Shown: piece by piece, positions 40,417 to 46,798 of the stretch
Layout: each line of letters begins with the position of its first letter
How positions within the stretch are numbered: the stretch's first letter is position 1
Assembly (NCBI GenBank): GCA_002450165.1
Contig: DJYQ01000047.1
Span: 1 to 46,798, forward strand
Length of the DNA: 46,798 nucleotides
Direction of reading: 5' to 3'
DNA from: Prevotellaceae bacterium UBA6974
Lineage (GTDB): Bacteria > Bacteroidota > Bacteroidia > Bacteroidales > Bacteroidaceae
Position numbers and translations under genes: made by a program
The notes under the pieces: model-generated
Told to the model about the DNA's origin: nothing
Database searches by the model: none
The model's input: the letters and a program-made list of their open reading frames with translations, nothing else

Positions 40417-42601
40417 TAAGCTCGGCCAGTTTTGCCTTGTTCCAACGGTCTGTGGTACCTACCAGATAACCGGTGATACGCTGCAGGCGGTCCACATTCT
40501 CGCTTCCGCACTTGGGACATACATTCATCTCACCGTCACCGTTCTCGTAGCCGCAATCCAGACAGCGGTTACGTGTGTGGTTAACGCTACCGTATCCGAT
40601 GTTGTACTTGTCCATCATGTCCACGATATTCATAACGCACTCGGGATTGTGAGTTGCGTCACCGTCTATTTCCACATAGAAGATATGACCGCCTCGAATC
40701 AATTCGTGATACGGGCCCTCAATCTGAGCCTTGTGCAAGGCACTGCACTTGTAATATACGGGAACGTGGTTAGAGTTCGTATAGTAGTCCTTGTCCGTAA
40801 CACCGGGAATGATACCATATTTCTTCTTGTCATATTTGGTGAAACGTCCGCTCAGACCCTCGGCTGGAGTAGCCAGGACGCTGTAGTTGTGCTGATACCT
40901 TTCGCTGAAATCGTTGATACGGTCGCGCATATATGTGACAATCTTCAGACCCAGAGCCTGTGACTCGTCGCTCTCGCCATGGTGCTTGCCTGTCAGTGCA
41001 ATCAGACATTCGGCAAGACCTATGAAACCGATACCCAGAGTACCCTGGTTCAATACCGAGGCAACCGTGTCGTTTGGTCCCAGTTTCTCGCTGCCAATCC
41101 ACAAACCACGCATCAGCAACGGGAACTGCTTGACGTAGGCTGTCTTTTGGAACTCCATGCGGTCATGCAACTGACGTGCCGTAACCTCCAGCAGGTTGTC
41201 CAGTTTGGCAAAGAAAGCCGAGATACGCTCCTCCTTGTCCTCGATACCCATGCATTCGATAGCCAGGCGGACAATGTTGATTGTAGAGAAGGACAGATTA
41301 CCGCGTCCTATGCTGGTCTTAGGGCCGAACCTGTTCTCGAACACACGTGTACGGCATCCCATCGTTGCCACCTCCCACATGTAACGCTGCGGGTCATCCT
41401 CACGCCAGTTTTCGTTCTGGTTATAGGTAGTATCCAGATTTACATAATTAGGGAAGAAACGACGTGCTGTCACCTTGCAGGCATACTTGTACAGGTCATA
41501 GTTGCGGTCTGTTGGCAAATAGCTGATACCACGCTTCTTCTTCCATATCTGAATCGGGAAGATTGCCGTCTCGCCGTTTCCGACACCTTCGTATGTGCTC
41601 TTCAGAATTTCGCGTATGACGCAACGGCCTTCGGCGCTGGTATCCGTACCATAATTAATGCTCGAGAATACAACCTGGTTACCGCCACGACTGTGAATGG
41701 TATTCATGTTGTGGATAAATGCCTCCATTGCCTGATGCACACGCTCCACAGTCTTGTTTATGGCATGTTGCTTGATACGCTCCAGCCCCTCCAGGTCTGC
41801 CAGCGGAGTATCCAGATAATCGTCAATCTTGACATCATACAGTTCGCTGTAATCCTTGCCGTTCAAATTCTCCAGATTCTTCACCTCCTCAATATAGCTC
41901 TTGCGGACGAACGGAGCCAGATAGTAGTCAAATGCAGGAATTGCCTGACCGCCATGCATCTCGTTCTGCACAGTTTCCATGCTGATACAGCCCAGGATAC
42001 TGGCCGTTTCGATACGCTTTGCAGGACGGCTCTCGCCATGGCCTGCCTGGAAGCCATGCTTCAGTATCTTGTCCAGTGGATGCTGCACACAGGTCAACGA
42101 CTTGGTAGGATAGTAATCCTTGTCATGAATGTGCAGATAGTTGTTCTGAACAGCCTCCTTTGCCTCATCGCTCAACAGGTAGTCATCCACGAAAGGCTTT
42201 GTCGTCTCACTCGCGAACTTCATCATCATGCCGGCAGGGGTATCGGCATTCATATTGGCATTCTCGCGGGTAACATCGTTATTCTTGATATTGATGATTT
42301 CCAGGAATATGTCGCGGGTCTTGGCCTTACGCGCAACCGTACGGGCGCTACGGTATTTTATATATGTCTTAGCTACCTCGGGACGACTGGAATGCATCAG
42401 TTCATCCTCTACCATATCCTGAATCTGCTCCACTGTCATCTGGCTCTTGCCCTTGACACTGATGCGGTCAGTTATGCTGGAAATCAACTCGCTGTCCTCA
42501 CCCTCCTCGGTAGTCAGCATTGCCTTACGGATTGCAGCGGCAATTTTCTGTTCATTAAAGCCTACAATACGGCCGTCACGTTTTACAACTGTCTGTATCA
42601 T
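40388..42601 (-). CDS. nrdD: Anaerobic ribonucleoside-triphosphate reductase
   Basis: Reduces ribonucleoside triphosphates to deoxy forms using a glycyl radical. At 737 aa: N-terminal ATP-cone (VVKRDGRIVGFNEQKIAAAI, about 4-95), catalytic barrel with GCRTRVFENRFGP and RLAIECMG, then a C-terminal zinc site (CLDCGYENGDGEMNVCPKCG) and the glycyl-radical loop RITGYLVGTTDRWN. The ATP-cone allows allosteric control by ATP/dATP. The promoter upstream is full consensus (42660-42691). Confidence 0.97.
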   Translation of the reverse strand: MIQTVVKRDGRIVGFNEQKIAAAIRKAMLTTEEGEDSELISSITDRISVKGKSQMTVEQIQDMVEDELMHSSRPEVAKTYIKYRSARTVARKAKTRDIFLEIINIKNNDVTRENANMNADTPAGMMMKFASETTKPFVDDYLLSDEAKEAVQNNYLHIHDKDYYPTKSLTCVQHPLDKILKHGFQAGHGESRPAKRIETASILGCISMETVQNEMHGGQAIPAFDYYLAPFVRKSYIEEVKNLENLNGKDYSELYDVKIDDYLDTPLADLEGLERIKQHAINKTVERVHQAMEAFIHNMNTIHSRGGNQVVFSSINYGTDTSAEGRCVIREILKSTYEGVGNGETAIFPIQIWKKKRGISYLPTDRNYDLYKYACKVTARRFFPNYVNLDTTYNQNENWREDDPQRYMWEVATMGCRTRVFENRFGPKTSIGRGNLSFSTINIVRLAIECMGIEDKEERISAFFAKLDNLLEVTARQLHDRMEFQKTAYVKQFPLLMRGLWIGSEKLGPNDTVASVLNQGTLGIGFIGLAECLIALTGKHHGESDESQALGLKIVTYMRDRINDFSERYQHNYSVLATPAEGLSGRFTKYDKKKYGIIPGVTDKDYYTNSNHVPVYYKCSALHKAQIEGPYHELIRGGHIFYVEIDGDATHNPECVMNIVDMMDKYNIGYGSVNHTRNRCLDCGYENGDGEMNVCPKCGSENVDRLQRITGYLVGTTDRWNKAKLAELNDRVIHSNS

Positions 42602-42659
42602 TCTAGTTCTAAAATATTGTATTTTTGTTACTCAATTACCTTCAAACGGGAACCGATTG

Positions 42660-42691
42660 CAAATGTACGATATTCAGGAAACATAACCAAA
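42660..42691 (-). promoter_or_regulatory. Consensus promoter for nrdDG
   Basis: On the minus strand TTTG (42688-42691), exactly 20 nt, then TACATTTG (42660-42667). This is the same full match as at dnaG and pepT. Predicted leader is about 50 nt. Confidence 0.83.
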
Positions 42692-42700
42692 GAAATTATG

Positions 42701-42731
42701 AAAAAAGTTATCCGTTTTTGGCAACTTTTTT
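42701..42731. promoter_or_regulatory. Inverted repeat upstream of the nrdD promoter
   Basis: AAAAAAGTT (42701-42709) and AACTTTTTT (42723-42731) are perfect 9-bp arms around a 13-nt spacer. It begins 10 bp upstream of the nrdD -33 box, so an activator or repressor site is possible. The A/T-rich arms could also be chance. Confidence 0.3.
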
Positions 42732-42986
42732 TATGCCACTAAAACAAAAGTTGTCCATTTAATTTTATAACATATTGACTTACAGCGACGTTTTCTCTTT
42801 ACCTAAAGAAAAAGTTCTCCAAAAGCACTAAATTACCTCAAATCCAAGGCAAGTTATCGCAACCAATAATATACGCATGGCATCATCACTGCACCTATCC
42901 GCTTTCCTTTCAGCATTTTAGCAATGTTTACCCTCTGTCGGGCAAAAAACTTATGCCCAGATATCAGCCCATATAATATTTTTTCT
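42732..42986. other. Intergenic sequence, nothing recognised
   Basis: About 255 nt between the nrdD upstream region and the next -7 box. I see no conserved frame, RNA fold or repeat. Composition is AT-rich at the left and neutral at the right. Confidence 0.5.
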
Positions 42987-42994
42987 TACCTTTG
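42987..42994 (+). promoter_or_regulatory. -7 box for the coiled-coil gene and trmB
   Basis: TACCTTTG, perfect -7 consensus, 34 nt before the ATG at 43029. No TTTG at the -33 position. Confidence 0.7.
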
Positions 42995-43028
42995 TCACAA
43001 ACAACCATATAATAATACGTACATTAGA

Positions 43029-43904
43029 ATGAAACGCACCCTAATCATAGGCACAGTGGCCCTGGTAATCATCACATTGGTCGGTGTTGTCGCATGGCTT
43101 TTGCACGACAGGGAGATCAGGGAGGAAGAAAATCAGCAGATGGTTCAGATTCTTGAAATGGACAAGGCCGAGATGGAAAACCAATACCGGGACTTCGCCC
43201 TGCAGTATAACGAGATGATGACCCAGGTCACAAATGACTCCCTGCTTGAGCAACTCTCGCGACAGGAAAAGCGCACGCAGGAACTGCTCGAGGAATTGCG
43301 CCAGACCAAGGCCAATGATGCAGCCGAGATTATGCGCCTGAAAAAGGAACTGGAAACTTTGCGCAGGATTTTGCGCGACTATGTGGTGCAGATAGATTCC
43401 CTCAACCGTGAGAATCAGAGCCTGCGCTCGGATAACACCGCACTGCGTACCAGAAACGAGGAAGCCGAAGCACACATATCAGATCTCTCCAGCAAGAACG
43501 AGCAGTTGGCCGACAAGGTCAACATAGCCAGCCAGCTGGATGCCACAGGCATACGCGCCAGCGCACGCAACAAGAAAGGAAAGGAATGTGAGAAAGTCAA
43601 GGATGCCAAGAAAATCGTCGTCAGTTTCAACATTTCCCGCAATGTTACGGCGCAGACAGGCATGCGTATAATCTATGTGCGCATCTCGACGCCGACAGGA
43701 GAGACCCTGTCGCGCGGTGGCACATTCCAGTTCGAAAACCGCCAGCTGCAGTACAGCATAGCCAAGGAAATCGAATACACAGGCGAGGAGATACCGGTCA
43801 CCGTTTACTGGGAAATTGCCGAAACGCTCTCCGCAGGTGCATACCACGTAGATATCTTTGCCGATGGACACACCATAGGCAACACAACATTCAATCTTAG
43901 GTAA
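43029..43904 (+). CDS. Membrane-anchored coiled-coil protein
   Basis: A 291-aa protein not matched to a named family with certainty. One N-terminal membrane segment (about 4-24, TLIIGTVALVIITLVGVVAWL) is followed by a long coiled coil (about 30-175, rich in Glu, Gln, Leu, with SLNRENQSLRSDNTALRTRN), a short basic stretch with KKGKECEKVKDAKK, and a C-terminal beta-sandwich-like domain (about 200-291: KKIVVSFNISRNVTAQTGMR to AGAYHVDIFADG). It is anchored in the inner membrane with the rest probably in the periplasm. Its TAA overlaps the trmB ATG by 1 nt. A link to envelope organisation is only a guess. Confidence 0.78.
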   Translation: MKRTLIIGTVALVIITLVGVVAWLLHDREIREEENQQMVQILEMDKAEMENQYRDFALQYNEMMTQVTNDSLLEQLSRQEKRTQELLEELRQTKANDAAEIMRLKKELETLRRILRDYVVQIDSLNRENQSLRSDNTALRTRNEEAEAHISDLSSKNEQLADKVNIASQLDATGIRASARNKKGKECEKVKDAKKIVVSFNISRNVTAQTGMRIIYVRISTPTGETLSRGGTFQFENRQLQYSIAKEIEYTGEEIPVTVYWEIAETLSAGAYHVDIFADGHTIGNTTFNLR

Positions 43905-44674
43905 TGGGAAAGGGAAAACTCGCCAAATTTGCCGAAATGGCACAGAATCCGCTTGTCATAGAGCCGCGATATAACCCAACGGCAGAAAAGGCAGACGATT
44001 TCAATTTGCAGGGCAACTGGAACAGAGACTTCTTCCACAATCAAAATCCCATTGTCCTGGAACTTGGTTGTGGCCGTGGCGAATATACCGTAGGCCTTGC
44101 CCAATTGTATCCCGAACGTAATTTCATTGGCGTGGACATCAAAGGGTCCCGCATGTGGACAGGTGCAACCGATGCGCTTAACAAAGGACTTGGGAATGTA
44201 GCTTTTCTGCGCACAAATATCGAATTCATCTGGCAATTCTTCGGCAAAGACGAAGTCAGTGAAATATGGCTTACTTTCTCCGACCCGCAAATGAAGAAGG
44301 TTACCAAGCGCCTCTCCAGTACATATTTTTTGGAGCGCTACCGCCGCTTTATGGTAAATGACGGTCTCATTCACCTCAAGACAGACAGCAATTTTCTGTT
44401 CACATATACACATGAAATGCTCAAGGCCAACAGCATCATGCCTGAGGTCTGTACACGTGACCTGTATAAAAACAATGCAGACGACACAGTCCAGGCACGT
44501 TCCTTCCAAACATATTACGAAGGGATGTGGCGTGAACGCGGCATTGACATCAAATATCTCAGGTTCCGACTGCCACAGCAAGGCAAACTGACAGAACCAG
44601 ATGTAGAAATCCCATTGGACGAATATCGATCATACAGTCGTGAGAAACGTTCGTCCCTGACTACATCAAAGTAA
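43904..44674 (+). CDS. trmB: tRNA (guanine(46)-N7)-methyltransferase
   Basis: Methylates G46 in the variable loop of tRNAs using SAM. At 256 aa: SAM-binding LELGCGRGEYT at 52-62, NFIGVDIKGSRMW, and the family signature EIWLTFSDPQMKK (usually FPDPW; here TFSDPQ, the common Bacteroidetes form). It starts on the last base of the preceding stop (TAATG). Its end is 4 nt from the stop of the convergent esterase gene, with no room for a terminator. Confidence 0.94.
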   Translation: MGKGKLAKFAEMAQNPLVIEPRYNPTAEKADDFNLQGNWNRDFFHNQNPIVLELGCGRGEYTVGLAQLYPERNFIGVDIKGSRMWTGATDALNKGLGNVAFLRTNIEFIWQFFGKDEVSEIWLTFSDPQMKKVTKRLSSTYFLERYRRFMVNDGLIHLKTDSNFLFTYTHEMLKANSIMPEVCTRDLYKNNADDTVQARSFQTYYEGMWRERGIDIKYLRFRLPQQGKLTEPDVEIPLDEYRSYSREKRSSLTTSK

Positions 44675-44678
44675 GCCT

Positions 44679-45521
44679 TTATTTTTTTGGAAAGGCGAAT
44701 GGCAAGGCCGTCCGCAATGCAGCCTGCCAGTACACCCATGTATGTCCGCCGTCACGCACGCGCAACTCACCGGGAATCCTGCGCACACGCATCAGCTGAT
44801 GGAGCCTTACACTCTGGTCGAACAGAAAATCATCATCCCCGCAATCCAAGTACCAGCGCACAGTACGCAAGCTGTCCTTGCGTGCATCATTGGCAGTCTC
44901 AACGAATTTCAACGCCGAATTCTGGGTAACAGCAGCCTTCACCATAGCAACCTTGTCCGGATTATTCCCTGGGCGCACAGTATTCTCTGCGTCAGTCAGC
45001 CACGGACTCATGGCATAGCAGGCACAAAACATATCCGTATGACGCTGCGCATAAACGGTACTGCCACCACCGCCCATGCTCAGGCCCATTATGGCACGCA
45101 TCTGCTTTGTTCCGCCACAGTTATATTTCTTCTCCACCTCAGGCAATAGTTCCTGGAAGAAAAAATCATGATAAGGCCATCCCGGCATATTGAAATACCC
45201 GTTCCACGTCTCTGCCGTCTTAGGACCACCGGCATTTGGCATAACGATTACCATCGGGCGGGCCTTTTCCGACTCGATTACCTCGTCAGCTATCTGCTGC
45301 ATATTGCCACGTTCCACCCATGCAGTATAGGTATCCGTAAAACCATGCAGCAGATAAACCACAGGATAATGTACGCTCTTGTCATATCCGTCCGGCAGAT
45401 ACACATTATACTGCACCTTCGCATTCAGTAATTTGCTTTGAATGGAACATGTCTCTATCCTTGACGCATTTGTACCCAATGCAACAATTACGGCAAGTGC
45501 AATAAGCAGATATTTTTTCAT
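44679..45521 (-). CDS. Exported esterase (esterase D / feruloyl-esterase-like)
   Basis: A 280-aa secreted alpha/beta hydrolase. ATG 45521 gives the signal peptide MKKYLLIALAVIVALGTNAS. Family hallmarks: YNVYLPDGYDKSVHYPVVYL then LHGFTDT, MVIVMPNAGG, the nucleophile elbow IMGLSMGGGGS (Ser148), an Asp in YLDCGDDDFLF and the His in VRDGGHTWVYW near the end. Such proteins hydrolyse short acyl esters, often on plant polysaccharides; the actual substrate is unknown. It is divergent from mrp. Confidence 0.9.
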   Translation of the reverse strand: MKKYLLIALAVIVALGTNASRIETCSIQSKLLNAKVQYNVYLPDGYDKSVHYPVVYLLHGFTDTYTAWVERGNMQQIADEVIESEKARPMVIVMPNAGGPKTAETWNGYFNMPGWPYHDFFFQELLPEVEKKYNCGGTKQMRAIMGLSMGGGGSTVYAQRHTDMFCACYAMSPWLTDAENTVRPGNNPDKVAMVKAAVTQNSALKFVETANDARKDSLRTVRWYLDCGDDDFLFDQSVRLHQLMRVRRIPGELRVRDGGHTWVYWQAALRTALPFAFPKK

Positions 45522-45565
45522 AATACAATTATTTATGATGTTTGACATTTGCCATCCATGTTCAG

Positions 45566-45573
45566 CAAAGATA
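45566..45573 (-). promoter_or_regulatory. -7 box for the esterase gene
   Basis: CAAAGATA on plus reads TATCTTTG on minus, followed by CTG, 44 nt before the esterase ATG. It is 45 bp from the divergent mrp -7 box. Confidence 0.65.
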
Positions 45574-45617
45574 CACTATTTATCTTTATATGTAACACCA
45601 TTCTCGTTTTTTTGTTA

Positions 45618-45625
45618 TATTTTTG
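45618..45625 (+). promoter_or_regulatory. -7 box for mrp
   Basis: TATTTTTG, perfect consensus, 43 nt before the mrp ATG at 45669. It makes the longer upstream frame (from 45549) very unlikely to be translated. Confidence 0.6.
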
Positions 45626-45668
45626 TACCTACTTAATACCTAATAACAGATTTCACAGAATAAAAGAC

Positions 45669-46769
45669 ATGGAACTCTACCCCAAACTTATTATGGATGC
45701 CCTTGCCACGGTACGATACCCCGGCACGGGCAAGAATATAGTTGAAATGGAAATGATCGAGGACGACCTGCGCATTGCAGGCATGCACGTCAGTTTCACA
45801 CTAATCTTCGACAAGCCCACCAACCCCTTCCTGAAATCACTTGTGAAAGCCAGCGAGGCAGCTATACACGCCTATGTCAGCAAGGATGTACAGGTAGAAA
45901 TCAAGACCAAGAGTCTGCAGGCACCACGCCCAGACCTGCCTGACCTGTTGCCTGGTGTAAAGAATATCATTGCAGTTTCCAGTGGCAAGGGCGGTGTAGG
46001 AAAAAGCACCGTAGCAGCCAACCTCGCTGTCAGCCTTGCACGGCTGGGCCATCGCGTAGGACTATTGGACTGCGACATCTTCGGTCCCAGCATGCCTAAG
46101 ATGTTCCAGATCGAAGACGCACGGCCATACAGTGAGAACATAGATGGGCGTGACCTTATTATTCCCATTGAGAAATACGGCATCAAGATTCTCAGCATAG
46201 GATTCTTCGTTGACCCGGCCACCCCCACCCTGTGGCGCGGCGGCATGGCAAGCAATGCCCTGAAGCAATTAATCGGTGATGCAGCGTGGGGCGAGCTGGA
46301 CTATTTTATACTGGACACCCCTCCCGGAACCAGCGATATCCACCTTACCCTTGTACAGACGCTGCCTATTACAGGCGCCGTTATTGTCTCTACTCCACAG
46401 CAAGTTGCACTTGCCGATGCCCGCAAGGGAATCAACATGTATCGCAACGACAAGGTCAACGTACCTATCCTTGGTCTTGTCGAGAATATGGCATGGTTCA
46501 CACCCGAAGCACACCAAGACGAGAAGTACTACCTGTTTGGCAGGGAAGGAGTCAAGCAACTCGCACAGGAGATGCAAGTTCCGCTGTTAGGGCAGATTCC
46601 TGTCGTACAGAGCATTTGCGAGAATGCCGACAACGGAACCCCCATTTCACTTGATGCCACATCACCCGTCGCACAGGCGTTCCTCCAGATGGCAGCACGC
46701 ACCGTCACCGAAACCGACCGCCGCAACCTGCAGCAGGAAAAGACCCGCATAGTAAGCATCAAGAAATGA
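45669..46769 (+). CDS. mrp: Mrp/NBP35-type P-loop ATPase with DUF59 domain
   Basis: An Fe-S cluster carrier-type protein, 366 aa. The N-terminal MIP18/DUF59 domain covers about 1-80. The deviant P-loop is SSGKGGVGKSTVAANLA, with GKGGVGKS at 106-113. Then come LLDCDIFGPSMPKMF, FVDPATPTLWRGGMASNALK, and DYFILDTPPGTSDIHLTL. The C-terminal CxxC found in many Mrp proteins for cluster binding is absent (the region reads ENMAWFTPEAHQDEKYYLFG), as seems usual in Bacteroidetes. The stop lies next to a short periodic repeat at the window edge. Confidence 0.93.
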   Translation: MELYPKLIMDALATVRYPGTGKNIVEMEMIEDDLRIAGMHVSFTLIFDKPTNPFLKSLVKASEAAIHAYVSKDVQVEIKTKSLQAPRPDLPDLLPGVKNIIAVSSGKGGVGKSTVAANLAVSLARLGHRVGLLDCDIFGPSMPKMFQIEDARPYSENIDGRDLIIPIEKYGIKILSIGFFVDPATPTLWRGGMASNALKQLIGDAAWGELDYFILDTPPGTSDIHLTLVQTLPITGAVIVSTPQQVALADARKGINMYRNDKVNVPILGLVENMAWFTPEAHQDEKYYLFGREGVKQLAQEMQVPLLGQIPVVQSICENADNGTPISLDATSPVAQAFLQMAARTVTETDRRNLQQEKTRIVSIKK

Positions 46770-46774
46770 TATCA

Positions 46775-46798
46775 CCTAGGAATGCCTAGGATTACCTA
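46775..46798. repeat. CCTAGG-type repeat after mrp, cut by window edge (array E)
   Basis: CCTAGG at 46775 and 46785 and CCTA at 46795 give a 10-bp period in the last 24 bases, 5 nt after the mrp stop. It may be the start of another 3'-end array; the continuation is outside the window. Confidence 0.45.

Noticed and set aside
40979..42742. 587-codon open frame antisense to nrdD
   Set aside because: It is wholly opposite a highly conserved gene, is rich in Cys, His and Val runs typical of reverse-strand reading, and has no recognisable domain.
42698..42742. Leader peptide (13 codons, ATG-AAA-AAA start) upstream of the coiled-coil gene
   Set aside because: It lies about 245 nt upstream of that gene's own -7 box, has no attenuator structure behind it, and its coding frame is mostly the arms of an A/T inverted repeat.
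1..46798. tRNA, rRNA or known riboswitch genes
   Set aside because: Scanning the intergenic regions by eye I found no cloverleaf, rRNA-like or classical riboswitch sequence; a covariance-model search was not possible.

Overview
The window is 46.8 kb of a chromosome from a member of the Bacteroidales, probably Prevotellaceae or a close relative. The evidence is the promoter grammar (TAnnTTTG -7 boxes, several with TTTG exactly 20 nt upstream), the lack of Shine-Dalgarno sites, and family-restricted genes: DUF5606, the BT_3928-type DoxX-like protein, a long 314-aa NusB, BspA-like leucine-rich repeats and Reg_prop/Y_Y_Y sensor kinases. No rRNA, tRNA or CRISPR was found.

Layout. (1) 1-4200 is an accessory edge: the 3' end of an IS3-type transposase, two tandem RhuM-family genes, a repeat array and an AAA/DUF4143 ATPase. 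(2) 4250-8092 (minus) is a housekeeping operon nusB-yajC-ybbR-coaE-DUF5606-yigZ, divergent from rplY-pth-hslR (8319-9911). (3) 10003-18658 (plus) is a five-gene, tightly packed signalling operon: REC-PP2C phosphatase, membrane coiled-coil/beta-propeller protein, propeller sensor kinase whose H-box histidine is replaced by Asp, a soluble kinase with an intact H-box, and a TonB-dependent receptor with a TPR-like N-terminus. (4) 18828-23830 holds ndk, an M23/LysM peptidase, DUF1599, the BT_3928-type protein, tpiA, a SPOR protein and folE. (5) dnaG (minus) and pepT (plus) diverge from back-to-back consensus promoters. (6) 27351-34077 (minus) is an operon of exported proteins: two alpha/beta hydrolases, a 1.1-kaa LRR/GLUG surface protein and a 45-aa peptide. 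(7) 34484-46769 holds recG, a DJ-1 protein, nadK, an ABC exporter, nrdD-nrdG, a coiled-coil protein, trmB, an esterase and mrp.

Two things deserve most attention. First, the 10003-18658 operon has the parts of an outer-membrane-to-cytoplasm signalling chain: receptor, kinase-dead propeller sensor, active kinase, and a phosphatase output of partner-switching type. Second, intergenic arrays with an 11- or 22-bp period (one or two helical turns) lie at 3' ends of genes. At coaE and pepT the array unit itself supplies the last codons and the stop codon, and coaE appears to have lost its C-terminal tail there. Unit sequences differ between loci but the period is kept. Two arrays share an exact 20-nt block, and two others share a GGCTCAyG-anchored 22-bp unit carrying small palindromes.
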